64,000 nucleotides of DNA from Filimonas zeae. GTDB lineage: Bacteria > Bacteroidota > Bacteroidia > Chitinophagales > Chitinophagaceae. The notes below the pieces were generated by a model. That model did no database searches. It worked only from the letters and a program-made list of their open reading frames with translations, and had not been told where the DNA came from. The first letter of the stretch is position 1; every line of letters begins with the position of its first letter. The position numbers and the translations under genes are program-made. Location: positions 1,488,769 to 1,552,768 of the forward strand of contig NZ_BMIB01000001.1 of assembly GCF_014641615.1 (NCBI RefSeq), given 5' to 3'. This document shows positions 44,215 to 53,646 of the stretch, piece by piece.

Positions 44215-47200
44215 TTACTCTTTTTTAGCGGCTTTAGCGTTTTTGCGTAGCTGGCCCCAATAGTACAAAGGTGGTACTATTACAGGGGTAAACAGCAGCG
44301 TAGAGGTTAAACCACCGATAATAACGGTGGCTAGCGGACGCTGTACATCTGAACCTATGCCAGAGCTGATAGCGGCGGGAACAAGGCCTATAATGGCTAC
44401 TATCAGCATCATAAGGATGGCGCGGAACTGATCGGCTGCTACATGGTGTACGGCAGCGCGGGTATCGGCGGGTTTCTGGTAGAATTCCCGGTTGAGGCCG
44501 GAAACGAGCATTACGCCTGCCATTACCGAAATACCGAAGATGGATACGAAGCCCACACCGGCAGATACGTTGAAGTGGTAGCCACGGATGAACAGGGCTA
44601 TGATGCCACCTGCCAGTGCAAACAGAATACAGCTCATGGTTACGAACGTGTGGTTCATGCTTTTGAACAGCATGAAGAGAAATACGAACACGATAACAAT
44701 GGTGAGCGGTATAGTGAACAACAGTTGCTTACCGGCACGCTCCAGGTTTTCGTACTGGCCGCCGTAGATGATGGAATAGCCTTTGGGCACTTTTACGCGC
44801 TGGTCTATCTTCTGCATCAGTTCGGCAACGAAGGAGCCCTGGTCGCGGCCGCGCACGTTGGTGCGCACGGTTATCATACGCTTGCCATCGATGCGGTAAA
44901 TATTCGTTTGTCCGTCTACGAACGATACATCAGCCAGTTGTTCCATGGGTATCATAGCGCCGGTGGCGGAGGGTACCTGCATGGCTTTGATGGCTTCTAT
45001 AGTGCTGCGGTTTTCGGGCAGGTAGCGGACTACTATGTCGTAACGTTTGGTGCCATCGTACATTGTACCTACGGCTTTACCGCCGATGGCCGTTTCTATC
45101 ATGGTTTGTATATCACTTACGTTGATGCCAAAGCGGGCTGCGTTTTCGCGGTTGATGTTAATGGCCAGCTGGGCCTGCCGGCCTTCCTGCTCAATGTTTA
45201 CGGAGGAGGCGCCCTGTGTGGCTTTTACTATGGCGGCAATACTGTCTGCTTTAGTACGCATCATTTCCAGATCTTCCCCTACTACAGAGATGGCGAGGTC
45301 TGCGGCACTGCCGGTTACAATCTCCATTACCTGGTCAATGATAGGCTGACCGGAGTTAAAGGAAGCGCCGGGTATGTTACGTTCCAGATCGGCCTGTATG
45401 CGGCGTACCAGTTCTTTCTTGGTAATGGTATCGCTCCAGAGCTTGTATTCTTTCAGGCCTACCAGTATTTCTGTTCTGTTGGCAGGGAAGGGGTCGGTAC
45501 CATCATCGTTACGGCCGCTCTGGGTAATTACGTAGCGGATAGGAGGATACCGGCTGATGATCTCGCGTATTTTGGGGGCAATCTTTGCGTTCTCCTGTAT
45601 GGTTACACCAGAGGGCAGGAAGGCACGCATGAAGATAGAACCCTCATCCAGTTCGGGCAGGAATTCGGTGCCTAGTTTGCCGCCGAAGCCAATGAGTATA
45701 ATTACAATGATGCCGCCTATAATAGCTGTTTGTTTATAGTATTTGAGGAAGAAATGCAAAGAGCGCTGATAAGGCTTCTCCATCCATTCCAGTACCTTGT
45801 TGCGCTGCTCCTTCATGGGCTTATCAGCTGATAAGGCTTTCTTATAGGCGAACGAAATGAGTACGGGTATGAGTGTAAGGGCGCAGATCATAGCACCTAT
45901 TACGGCAAAGCCGAGGGTGAGGGCCATGGGCGAGAACAGTTTGCCTTCTACACGGGTCATCATTAATATGGGTGTGTAGGCCAGAATAATGATGGTTACG
46001 GAGAAGAAGATTTCGCGGCCTACTTCCTGTGCGGCGAGTAAAGTAATGCCGCCAATACCGCTTTTCTTTTCTTCGGGGGTGGCGTTGCGGTAGCGGCGTA
46101 TGAGGTGTTCTGCCATAATACAGGCACCATCTACAATAATACCGAAGTCTATAGCGCCCAATGATAACAGATTGGCGGGTATGCCGGATAAGCGCATTAA
46201 TATGAACGTGAACAACAGTGCGAAGGGGATGGTGGCGGTTACTACCAATGCAGAGCGGATGCTGCCAAGGAAGAATATCAATACAATTACCACGATGCTT
46301 ACACCGGTGAAAAGCGTGTGGGCAACGGTTTCCAGTGAGTGATCTATCAGGAAGCTTCTGTCGTACAATACACGCAGCTTTACGCCTTCGGGTAGTTCTG
46401 TGGCGGAGAGGTCTGCTATTTTTGCTTTGAGTGCTTTAAGTGCATCGCTGGGGTTTTCGCCACGGCGCAGCAGAATGATGCCTTCCGGGGAGCCTACTTT
46501 GTCAATGCCTTCTGCGGGCACGGAGTAGCCCAATACACCGGATGGGGGCGGGGGCATAATTTCTACTGTGGCTACATCTTTTACGTATACGGGTACACCG
46601 TTAACGGCGGTGAGTACAATGTTCTGTATGTCTTTTTCTGATTTAACAGCGCCCAGGCCACGAACAGCAAAGCCTTGTCCTCCGCGTTCTATAACGTTAC
46701 CCCCGGTGTTGAGGTTGTTCTTCTGAACAGCATCTACCACGTTCTGCAGGGTAAGGTTGTATTTGCGTAGTTTGGCGGGAGCAGTAAGGATATGGTACTG
46801 CTTCATGGGGCCGCCAAAGTTGGTAACGTCAGCAATGCCGGGTACCTGCAGTATAGCCGGGCGTATTACCCAGTCCTGCAGGTCCCTTAGTTGCATGGGG
46901 GTAAAGGTGGCAGGGGCTTCTACCACGTATCTGTATATTTCACCCACGGCAGTGGTTAAGGGAGCCAGTTCCGGTGTAACCCCATCGGGCAGTTGCAGAG
47001 AGGAAAGGCGTTCTATTACCTGTTGCCGTGCAAAGTAATCGTCGGTGCCATCTTTAAACGTAAGCTGTACCACGCTTAAGCCAAATATGGTGCGGCTGCG
47101 GCGATCCTGCACGCCGGGTACATTGTTAAGGGCGCGTTCAACAGGTATGGTAACCTGTTGTTCTACCTCTTCAGCGGCGCGGCCATCGTAGGGCGCTACT

Positions 47201-47346
47201 ACTATAACGTTGGTATCTGCAATGTCGGGGTAGGCTTCTATTTTCAGCTGGGTAAAACACCAGTAGCCTATGACCGACAGCACCACTGCGGCGATGATAA
47301 CCGCCCAGCGGTTGCGCAGGGAGAATATGAGTATGTTGCGGATCAT
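44215..47346 (-). CDS. Heavy-metal efflux RND transporter (CzcA/CusA family)
   Basis: A 1043-residue inner-membrane proton-driven pump of the HME-RND family with 12 membrane segments and two large periplasmic loops. DFGIIVDGACIMAEHLIRR in TM4 carries the acidic proton-relay residues typical of this family, and GTEFLPELDEGSIFMR and GRQAQLAINI blocks agree. It expels divalent or monovalent metals (Co/Zn/Cd or Cu/Ag); the exact ion cannot be read. It is the last gene of TolC - adaptor - DUF190 - RND, all minus strand. Confidence 0.93.
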   Translation of the reverse strand: MIRNILIFSLRNRWAVIIAAVVLSVIGYWCFTQLKIEAYPDIADTNVIVVAPYDGRAAEEVEQQVTIPVERALNNVPGVQDRRSRTIFGLSVVQLTFKDGTDDYFARQQVIERLSSLQLPDGVTPELAPLTTAVGEIYRYVVEAPATFTPMQLRDLQDWVIRPAILQVPGIADVTNFGGPMKQYHILTAPAKLRKYNLTLQNVVDAVQKNNLNTGGNVIERGGQGFAVRGLGAVKSEKDIQNIVLTAVNGVPVYVKDVATVEIMPPPPSGVLGYSVPAEGIDKVGSPEGIILLRRGENPSDALKALKAKIADLSATELPEGVKLRVLYDRSFLIDHSLETVAHTLFTGVSIVVIVLIFFLGSIRSALVVTATIPFALLFTFILMRLSGIPANLLSLGAIDFGIIVDGACIMAEHLIRRYRNATPEEKKSGIGGITLLAAQEVGREIFFSVTIIILAYTPILMMTRVEGKLFSPMALTLGFAVIGAMICALTLIPVLISFAYKKALSADKPMKEQRNKVLEWMEKPYQRSLHFFLKYYKQTAIIGGIIVIILIGFGGKLGTEFLPELDEGSIFMRAFLPSGVTIQENAKIAPKIREIISRYPPIRYVITQSGRNDDGTDPFPANRTEILVGLKEYKLWSDTITKKELVRRIQADLERNIPGASFNSGQPIIDQVMEIVTGSAADLAISVVGEDLEMMRTKADSIAAIVKATQGASSVNIEQEGRQAQLAININRENAARFGINVSDIQTMIETAIGGKAVGTMYDGTKRYDIVVRYLPENRSTIEAIKAMQVPSATGAMIPMEQLADVSFVDGQTNIYRIDGKRMITVRTNVRGRDQGSFVAELMQKIDQRVKVPKGYSIIYGGQYENLERAGKQLLFTIPLTIVIVFVFLFMLFKSMNHTFVTMSCILFALAGGIIALFIRGYHFNVSAGVGFVSIFGISVMAGVMLVSGLNREFYQKPADTRAAVHHVAADQFRAILMMLIVAIIGLVPAAISSGIGSDVQRPLATVIIGGLTSTLLFTPVIVPPLYYWGQLRKNAKAAKKE

Positions 47347-47348
47347 GC

Positions 47349-47654
47349 TTAAAAGAGATCTACGGGATGAGTAATAATTAAACCACCGGTATATTCCTGA
47401 CGCAGCAGGGTTAATACTGCTTTTACTTTGGCAGCTTCGTCTATAAACGTAATGAGCATAGGCGGCTCGTCGAATGAGAACAACTCATTAGGGCGTTTCA
47501 TCTGCTGGTGTTTGCCAAAGCCCATTACACCGGTAAGGGCAGTAGCGCCGTTTACCTTATGTACCAGCAGAAACTGCATGATGAAGTCGTATACGGGACG
47601 TGCCTGGTGGAAGTCGCTTTTATCTATGAATATCTGTGCCTGTACCTGTTGCAT
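47349..47654 (-). CDS. DUF190 (PII-like) protein
   Basis: A 101-residue protein of the DUF190 family, which has a PII-like ferredoxin fold. VYDFIMQFLLVHKVNGATAL and TGVMGFGKHQQ are characteristic. PII-like proteins bind small ligands and dock on transporters. It is inserted between the adaptor (11 bp) and the RND pump (2 bp) genes, so a regulatory contact with the pump, perhaps metal- or nucleotide-dependent, is a fair inference. Confidence 0.8.
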   Translation of the reverse strand: MQQVQAQIFIDKSDFHQARPVYDFIMQFLLVHKVNGATALTGVMGFGKHQQMKRPNELFSFDEPPMLITFIDEAAKVKAVLTLLRQEYTGGLIITHPVDLF

Positions 47655-47665
47655 AACGGATTGTA

Positions 47666-48724
47666 TTAATAACCGAATGAAATACCTTTTAACTGCATAG
47701 TGCCCTGTGTTACCACAGCCTCGCCGGGTTGTACGCCGCTGTAGATAATAACACGGTCGTTGATTTGTGCACCTGCCAGTACCTCGCGGCGCTGGAAGGA
47801 GGTATCGGAATTTTTTACAAATACATAGTTTTTACCCTGTACGGTAATAAGTGCGTTTTTAGGAACGGACAGGTTATTGCCTTCGCTAACACCAAACTGT
47901 ACGGCGGCAAACATACCGGCGCGCAACTGGTTATCGGTATTAGGCAGGCCTATGCGCAGCTTTACCATGCGGGTTATGTTATCTACCACTTCACCTACGC
48001 TTTCAATGCTGCCGGTAAAGGTTTTATCCGGGAAGGAGGTAAAGCGCAGGGTACAGTTGCTGTTGAGTTTAATGCTGTTTACCTGGCTTTCGGGTATATC
48101 GCAGATAACCCATACTTTATTGGCGTTGGCGTGTACCAGTGTTTCAGGATTAAAGCCGGCCAGCTTTAAATGCGCTTCGTGTTCAATAATGGCGGTTCTT
48201 TCGTTGGCCAGATCGTTCTGCGCAACAGCTATATCAGTTTGTGCGCTTATAAGATCTGTTTTGGCATCGGAAACATCTTTTCCGGTACCAGCACCGTGCG
48301 CAGCCAGATCGGAGAAGCGTTCTACTTCTATCTGCTTCTGGTTTACGATGCTTTTCTTCTGCTGAATAATACTGCCCTTTTCGCGGATGCTGATAATGTG
48401 TTGCAGCAGGGAAGTATAGTTGGCAGTAAGTTCCGGGTTATCGAATAGTACCAGATTTTGCGATGGGTTTTCGCCGGAGCGTACTACCGTGGCTGCTACG
48501 CGCGCAGGGGCGGTAAGGGTAGCACTCATATTACTGGTGCCAATGGTTTCAGTGCCAAAGAAGCCGAGGGTAACGGTATCGCGGCCAAACTGAATACCGC
48601 GGCCACTATCGGTTACCTGTGCTTTGTAGGCTGGTGGCGGGGTTTTAGCAGGTTCATGTGAGCCGCAGGAGAACAGTGGCAGGGCTGTACCGGCTATGAG
48701 TATATAGGTAATAGTTTTTTGCAT
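47666..48724 (-). CDS. Efflux RND periplasmic adaptor lipoprotein
   Basis: A 352-residue membrane-fusion protein with lipobox LFSC (Cys20), a helical hairpin (about 105-170: IVNQKQIEVERFSDLAAHGA), a barrel domain with FTGSIESVGEVVDNITRMVK and a C-terminal membrane-proximal domain. It bridges the RND pump and TolC across the periplasm. It lies 7 bp downstream of tolC. Confidence 0.9.
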   Translation of the reverse strand: MQKTITYILIAGTALPLFSCGSHEPAKTPPPAYKAQVTDSGRGIQFGRDTVTLGFFGTETIGTSNMSATLTAPARVAATVVRSGENPSQNLVLFDNPELTANYTSLLQHIISIREKGSIIQQKKSIVNQKQIEVERFSDLAAHGAGTGKDVSDAKTDLISAQTDIAVAQNDLANERTAIIEHEAHLKLAGFNPETLVHANANKVWVICDIPESQVNSIKLNSNCTLRFTSFPDKTFTGSIESVGEVVDNITRMVKLRIGLPNTDNQLRAGMFAAVQFGVSEGNNLSVPKNALITVQGKNYVFVKNSDTSFQRREVLAGAQINDRVIIYSGVQPGEAVVTQGTMQLKGISFGY

Positions 48725-48731
48725 GAGTATG

Positions 48732-49982
48732 TTATAGTTGAGTAATCAATCCGGTTACGTGTAACAGTTGCAGGTAGTTTTTACGGTATTCGTATACTGC
48801 ATCGTAGTACATTTTCTGGGTATCGAACCAGGTGCGTTGCGCATCTAAAAAGTCGATGATAGTAGTGCCGCCGCGGGTGTACGCATATTTAACGGAATTC
48901 AGTACCTGTGTGGCTTTACCCAGAATGTTGGCGTAGTGTGTTACGTTTTCTTTGCTGAGCTGCCAGCTTTGATAAGTGGTTTGTACTTCGGTGCTTACCT
49001 GCTGCTGTAAGGCGGTGAGTTGCTGCTGCGATTGCTGTAGCGCTATCTGCGACTTTTTAATACCACCCTGGTTGCGGCTGTAGAAAGGCAGGTCTATAGT
49101 GCCGAAGAAGCCGAAGTATTTTACGGTGTTCTGCGGGTTATAGATAAGGCCCAGTTCCGGAACAGGTTTGGACAGTGCGTGCTGCAATCTGATATTGCTT
49201 TGTGCAGCTTCAATGCCAGCCTGTGCGCCCTGCATATCTGGACGTTGGTGAAAGGAGAGGCGTATAAGGCTATCTACCTGCTGGTTTACGGCAATGTATA
49301 CTACGGGGTCGGTAGTGTCTATACTGCCGGTGACGGTGGTGCCGGTAACCAGTTGCAGGTTCTGTAATTCGTTACGGTAGTTTTGTTGTGAAGTTTTTAG
49401 TTGCAGCTGGTACTGCTCGCTCAGCAGTTGGGTACGTACCAGTTCGTTGCTGCTGATGACCTGGTTTTTCAGACGCAGTTCCTGCGTTTTAACCAGACTG
49501 TCTATATTGGCTTTCGCTTCTTGCAGCAGCGTCAGGTTCATACTGTGGTACCATACATCCAGCCATTTGTTTCCTGCATCCAGCAGTACATCCCGCTCGG
49601 CATCGGCATATTGCTTCTCTGCCACGGTAACGTTTTTAGTGGCTACTTCCTGACTGTATTTACGCTGGCCCGACACCTGAAAGGGTTTGGTTACCTGCCA
49701 CCATACCTGCCTGTTTTGCGGCTCGTAATACTTAGTGTTGGGGGCAAAGTTTTTAGCGTTCATCAGCTGCAACGTCTGGTTGTTGAGGCTGGGGTTGGGG
49801 CGTAACCCGGCGGTGATAACATCGGATTGTGCCAGCGATACTTGCAGCGATGCAGGTTTAAGAAAGGGATTGTTGCTTCTGGCTGCCTGCACAGCCTGTT
49901 GCAGTGTTAGCCCCCTTTGTGCATGCAAGGCGGGGAGTATGCTTATACTGCATACAAGGGTTACCATTAGTTTTTTCTGCAT
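48732..49982 (-). CDS. TolC family outer membrane efflux protein
   Basis: A 416-residue exported outer-membrane channel protein with signal peptide (to about LHAQ) and two TolC repeats (LTLQQAVQAARSNNPFLKPA at the first helix; late YTRGGTTIIDFLDAQRTW). It is the exit duct of the metal pump and first gene of the efflux operon. A repeat array and promoter lie 120-190 bp upstream. Confidence 0.9.
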   Translation of the reverse strand: MQKKLMVTLVCSISILPALHAQRGLTLQQAVQAARSNNPFLKPASLQVSLAQSDVITAGLRPNPSLNNQTLQLMNAKNFAPNTKYYEPQNRQVWWQVTKPFQVSGQRKYSQEVATKNVTVAEKQYADAERDVLLDAGNKWLDVWYHSMNLTLLQEAKANIDSLVKTQELRLKNQVISSNELVRTQLLSEQYQLQLKTSQQNYRNELQNLQLVTGTTVTGSIDTTDPVVYIAVNQQVDSLIRLSFHQRPDMQGAQAGIEAAQSNIRLQHALSKPVPELGLIYNPQNTVKYFGFFGTIDLPFYSRNQGGIKKSQIALQQSQQQLTALQQQVSTEVQTTYQSWQLSKENVTHYANILGKATQVLNSVKYAYTRGGTTIIDFLDAQRTWFDTQKMYYDAVYEYRKNYLQLLHVTGLITQL

Positions 49983-50104
49983 ACCTGTGTTTCAATTGAG
50001 GTCCGGATAGGAAAATGATTAACTGCAAAACCTGTAACCGGTTTGCTGTCAGGGTTTAAAATCACATTAAATCTACCCGGGGTATAATAGAACTATGAAC
50101 GCGG

Positions 50105-50112
50105 CAAAACTA
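50105..50112 (-). promoter_or_regulatory. -7 element of the metal efflux operon
   Basis: TAGTTTTG on the minus strand matches TAnnTTTG. The -33 position (20 nt upstream, 50133-50136) has no TTTG and instead falls in the nearest 7-mer of the repeat array, so an activator is expected. The leader to the tolC ATG would be about 115 nt. Confidence 0.55.
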
Positions 50113-50133
50113 AGCGTGTGTTATGGCGCAGGC

Positions 50134-50173
50134 AGTTAGAGGACTTTTAGAATATTATTAGAAAACTATTAGA
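50134..50173 (-). promoter_or_regulatory. PhoB/OmpR-type direct-repeat operator (four 7-mers)
   Basis: Minus-strand 7-mers TCTAATA (50173-50167), TCTAATA (50162-50156), TCTAAAA (50151-50145) and TCTAACT (50140-50134) are spaced exactly 11 bp apart with 4-nt gaps. This 7+4 geometry is that of PhoB-family response regulator boxes. A response regulator of this family is encoded 1.4 kb upstream. The nearest 7-mer overlaps the -33 position of the tolC promoter. Confidence 0.6.
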
Positions 50174-50185
50174 ATGGGCGTTGGG

Positions 50186-51544
50186 CTATTGATGTGGCAG
50201 TTTTAACCGGAAAACAGTGCCGTTGGGCGGTGTGGATTGCACTTCAATATCCCCCTTATGCAGGGATATAATGCGTTGGGTAAGTGACAGGCCGATGCCG
50301 TTGCCATCTGCATACTTTTTATTAGCCCCGCGGAAGAAGGGGGTGAAGATATGCGGCAGGTCTTCCGCCGGAATACCTGCTCCTTTATCTGCTATCTGTA
50401 CCTGACAGCTTTGCTGGTTAAGGAGGATGGTAACGGTGCAGTGATGATCGGCTGAGAACTTACAGCCGTTTTCCATCAGGTTGGCAAAGGCCACCTTCAA
50501 CAGGTATTCATTCCCGTGCAGGGTAAGCAGGCGGTCGTCTTCAATCTCGCCTTCAAACACCATACTTACCTGATAGGCGGTGTTGGATTTGAGTACCTGG
50601 GTACGGGCATCCCAGAGCACTTCATCCAGGCGCAGGGGTTTAAAGCCTATCTCTGCTTCGTCGTAGGTGGCTTTGGCAAAATCCAGCAGGTCGTTGCTCA
50701 GGCGGGCCAGCTTGCGGGCATCGGACAACGCCAGGGCAATTACTTCGCGGTATTCTGCCTGGGTACGGGGGCGGTTGGCAGATAGCTCCAGCTCTGCAAT
50801 AATGGTAGCCAGCGGGGTGCGCAGCTCGTGAGAGATGTTGGAAACAAACTGTTTCTGGGCCTCAAAGGAGCTTTCCAGCCGGTTTAGCATGCGGTTGAAG
50901 GTGATGGCCAGCTCGGCAATTTCATCCCTGCCATTGCCCTCCGGAACGCGCAGGTGCAGGTTGGTAGCGGTAATATCTTCTACTTTGTCTACTATGGCTG
51001 ATACGGGACGCAGGGCTTTTTTACTGAAGAGGCTGCCGGCGGCCAGGGTAAGGATGATAGAGAGGAAGAAGCCGGCGATCAGGGTGGCTTGCAGGTTGTG
51101 CAGTTTGCGGATGCCCATTACATCTTCCGCAGCGGCGGTGATAACGTAGGTTCTGCCTTTGTGATGGTACAGGAAACCTACGGCCTGGTTGCCGTTGATA
51201 TGAAAGCGGATTTCTTTCTTTTGCAGGATGCGTTGCATCATCTGCGGGGTTTCTTTAACCTTGTCTATATCCGGGCCATCGTGGTACAGGAGGTTGAAAG
51301 AAGTGTCGTAAATAGCTACTTCCTCTTCGTTTACGGCGTTGTGGTAAATGAGTTGTAATACATTGGCGGGTACACCTGCATCCAGCAACAGATTGGCTTG
51401 CGTAATAGCACCTTGTTGCAGACGTTTAAAGAATTTGTCTTCCCTGTTTTCGGAATAGGAAAAGTACACTACCAGCGCAAAGGCCAGCAGTATGGCTGCA
51501 AACAGCAGGGTAAACAACAGGGTAAGCTTCAGCCGTATCTTCAT
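50186..51544 (-). CDS. Heavy-metal-type sensor histidine kinase
   Basis: A 452-residue inner-membrane kinase of the CusS type. It has two membrane segments (about 8-29 and 153-173) around a periplasmic sensor loop of about 120 residues, a HAMP domain (about 174-228), HisKA with acceptor His239 (VSNISHELRTPLATII) and an HATPase domain (NLMENGCKF, DKGAGIPAEDLPHIFTPFF, GNGIGLSLTQ). It lies 3 bp after its response regulator and upstream of the efflux genes. Its ligand is probably the exported metal. Confidence 0.9.
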   Translation of the reverse strand: MKIRLKLTLLFTLLFAAILLAFALVVYFSYSENREDKFFKRLQQGAITQANLLLDAGVPANVLQLIYHNAVNEEEVAIYDTSFNLLYHDGPDIDKVKETPQMMQRILQKKEIRFHINGNQAVGFLYHHKGRTYVITAAAEDVMGIRKLHNLQATLIAGFFLSIILTLAAGSLFSKKALRPVSAIVDKVEDITATNLHLRVPEGNGRDEIAELAITFNRMLNRLESSFEAQKQFVSNISHELRTPLATIIAELELSANRPRTQAEYREVIALALSDARKLARLSNDLLDFAKATYDEAEIGFKPLRLDEVLWDARTQVLKSNTAYQVSMVFEGEIEDDRLLTLHGNEYLLKVAFANLMENGCKFSADHHCTVTILLNQQSCQVQIADKGAGIPAEDLPHIFTPFFRGANKKYADGNGIGLSLTQRIISLHKGDIEVQSTPPNGTVFRLKLPHQ

Positions 51545-51547
51545 GGG

Positions 51548-52228
51548 TTACCCTTCTTTTAATATAAAACCAACGCCTGCTTTGGTATGTATAAGGCGGG
51601 TGTCGTAGTCTTTATCAATCTTTTTACGCAGGTAGTTGATGTATACATCAATAAAGTTGGTGCCGGTATCGAAAATGGTATCCCATACTTTTTCGGCTAT
51701 CTCGGTACGGCTGAGTATGCGACCGCTGTTGCGCATCATGTAAGCCAGCAGTTTGAATTCCTTGGGTGTGAGGGTAATTTCATTTCCGGCGCGGTTGGCC
51801 GTCATGGTCTGGGTGTTGAGTACCAGATCGCCCACGGTGAGCAGGGTGGGTAGGGGCGTTACGGGTGTCTGGTGACGTTTGGTAACGGTTCTGATACGGG
51901 CCATGAGTTCGCGGAAGTCGAAGGGTTTAACCAGATAGTCATCGGCTCCTGCATCCAGTCCTTCTATTTTGTCATCCGTAGTGCCCAGGGCGGTAAGGAG
52001 TATAATAGGCAGGTGAGGTTTGATGGAGCGGACGGTTTTACAGAGGTCTATGCCGTTCATCTGCGGAAGTATCACATCCATGATAACGGCATCGTAATCG
52101 TATTGCAGGGCCATTTTACGACCCAGCACACCATCATATGCCAGTTCCACTTCAAACTGATGCTCTTCCAGTCCGCGTTTTATCAGTTCGGCAACGCGTT
52201 GTTCATCTTCCACTACCAGAATTTTCAA
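51548..52228 (-). CDS. OmpR/PhoB-family response regulator
   Basis: A 226-residue regulator with a receiver domain (acceptor Asp51 in DAVIMDVILPQMNGIDL, with acidic pair EDE at 7-9) and a winged-helix output domain (LTPKEFKLLAYMMRNSGRIL to the C-terminus). The start is TTG 52228 (KILVVEDEQ follows directly). Longer in-frame starts add about 70 Pro/Arg-rich residues without family similarity. A TTACTTTG element lies about 22 bp before. It should activate the efflux operon through the 11-bp repeat array. Confidence 0.88.
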   Translation of the reverse strand: MKILVVEDEQRVAELIKRGLEEHQFEVELAYDGVLGRKMALQYDYDAVIMDVILPQMNGIDLCKTVRSIKPHLPIILLTALGTTDDKIEGLDAGADDYLVKPFDFRELMARIRTVTKRHQTPVTPLPTLLTVGDLVLNTQTMTANRAGNEITLTPKEFKLLAYMMRNSGRILSRTEIAEKVWDTIFDTGTNFIDVYINYLRKKIDKDYDTRLIHTKAGVGFILKEG

Positions 52229-52525
52229 TGCGGGGTGTATTTGAGTACAAAGTAAGGGAATACCGGCGGTGTTAGGTAGCGGATGCGGGATTATGTTGGT
52301 ACGGGGTTGGGGAGTCTTTGGGTAGCGGGAAACTGGCAGGCGCCTATACGGATGGTATACGGAACGTAGAAAGAGAGATGGAGGTGGTATGCGGTTGATA
52401 TGGGGTTGCCTTGGGGTTGACATGGGCTTTTCCACAGAGTATTCACATTCCGGCGGGGGCGGAGCGGTATTTCCTTTGAATGATGCTTTATAAATGATAC
52501 ATTTAGAGTGACCAGAAAAACAGCA

Positions 52526-53356
52526 ATGGCAAAAGTTGAAAGCTTATTTAACCTGAACGGGAAACTGGGTAATCACATCTTTAGCACTGTTAAAGGAAAG
52601 AAGGTGGTGCGGAGTGTTTCTTCCCGCCCGCACGTACAGCCGGAAGCCAGCCGGAAAAGTGGTAAAGACTTTGGCGCCGCCAGCTCTGCCGCTGCCCTGA
52701 TACGACAGGGGTTTAAACCACTTACGCAGGTGTATGCTGATAATGAATATGACGACCGGTTGAAGCGGCTGGCGAACCAGGTGGTGCTGTCCGGGCCTGA
52801 AAGGTTGAAAGGGGCAAGACAGTTTACAGATGGAAATATGGCTTTATTAAAAGGTTTGGAGCTGAATAAACACACTGCGGTAAGTAAACTGCTACCGGCA
52901 GCGCCTGTTGTTACAACAGTTGCCGGCAATAGCATTACTATTGCCTTACCAAAGCTGTATACAGAGAAAATGTTTTTTGGCCCTGAGAAAGCCGCCGCGG
53001 CTGTAATACAGTTCCGCTGCTGCCTGCTGTATTTTACTGAGAAACGGGGCTTATATGTAACTGCGGAAGATCTGATTATTTCGTTGGCAAAAGAAACTTT
53101 TCCCGGCGGCTCTTTTAGTCTGCCGCTGGAAGGTGCAGATAATTGCGTAATCCTGCTGGCGTGGGGCATTCATTTTACAGCAAAGAATGACCAGCGGATG
53201 ATTAATAACCGGAAGTACTATGCTGCAAACCTTTTAGAGGTAGTGCATCTGGAAAATGGAGCTATTAAGGTATTTGAGCCGGAGGTGTCTGCTACAACGG
53301 CTGTAGCGGCCGTTAATACAGTGCCTCAGGTGCAGTGGACGCTGGATGAGGAGTAA
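52526..53356 (+). CDS. Hypothetical protein with DUF6266-like N-terminus
   Basis: A 276-residue soluble protein starting at ATG 52526; a GTG 18 bp earlier is in frame. The start MAKVESLFNLNGKLGNHIF with KGKKVVRS recalls the N-terminal GxLGN-GKxVVR pattern of DUF6266-type proteins of this phylum, but the rest is different and Ala-rich. No catalytic motif is seen. It stands alone between the metal two-component genes and the peptide cluster. Family assignment is weak. Confidence 0.5.
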   Translation: MAKVESLFNLNGKLGNHIFSTVKGKKVVRSVSSRPHVQPEASRKSGKDFGAASSAAALIRQGFKPLTQVYADNEYDDRLKRLANQVVLSGPERLKGARQFTDGNMALLKGLELNKHTAVSKLLPAAPVVTTVAGNSITIALPKLYTEKMFFGPEKAAAAVIQFRCCLLYFTEKRGLYVTAEDLIISLAKETFPGGSFSLPLEGADNCVILLAWGIHFTAKNDQRMINNRKYYAANLLEVVHLENGAIKVFEPEVSATTAVAAVNTVPQVQWTLDEE

Positions 53357-53539
53357 GGATTGAATGCCTTTTTTCCGCTTTTAAAAGCTTATAGATGTTA
53401 AAGTTGAAGAAAGTTTCTGAACAGCGTGTTGCAACAGCGGATTGGTTGAAAGGCTGTTGGCGGAGCAATACAAAGAATGGTTATGTGTTTACCCATCATT
53501 AAATATAATATACGTATAGTGTTTTTGTTGTAATTATTG

Positions 53540-53573
53540 AAAAAAGGAATATGTATAGCATGTTCCTTCTTTG
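53540..53573. terminator. Hairpin terminator upstream of the peptide cluster
   Basis: GGAATATG pairs with CATGTTCC (53546-53566, one G-T pair) around TATAG, preceded by an A run and followed by TTCTTTG. It separates the gene ending at 53356 from the peptide cluster. The rest of the 53357-53612 gap holds nothing certain. Confidence 0.5.
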
Positions 53574-53612
53574 AATGTGTTGTTCATTTTCTGATCATTT
53601 TGTTCAGGGTGG

Positions 53613-53646
53613 TTTGAAAATTAATAATCTCTTTATATTGCCTTTG
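53613..53646 (+). promoter_or_regulatory. Putative promoter of the peptide cluster
   Basis: TTTG (53613-53616), 22 nt, then TGCCTTTG (53639-53646), one mismatch from TAnnTTTG. It would give a leader of about 190 nt before ATG 53843. The spacing is slightly long. Confidence 0.35.

Noticed and set aside
44443-45675. 410-codon open frame opposite the RND pump gene
   Set aside because: Composition is Tyr/His/Gly-rich and repetitive, with no family resemblance. It is the complement of a clearly conserved pump gene.
53395-53502. 35-codon ATG frame (MLKLKKVSEQ) after the gene ending at 53356
   Set aside because: It has no visible ribosome site, promoter or pattern, and precedes a terminator. It could be chance; a conservation search would decide.
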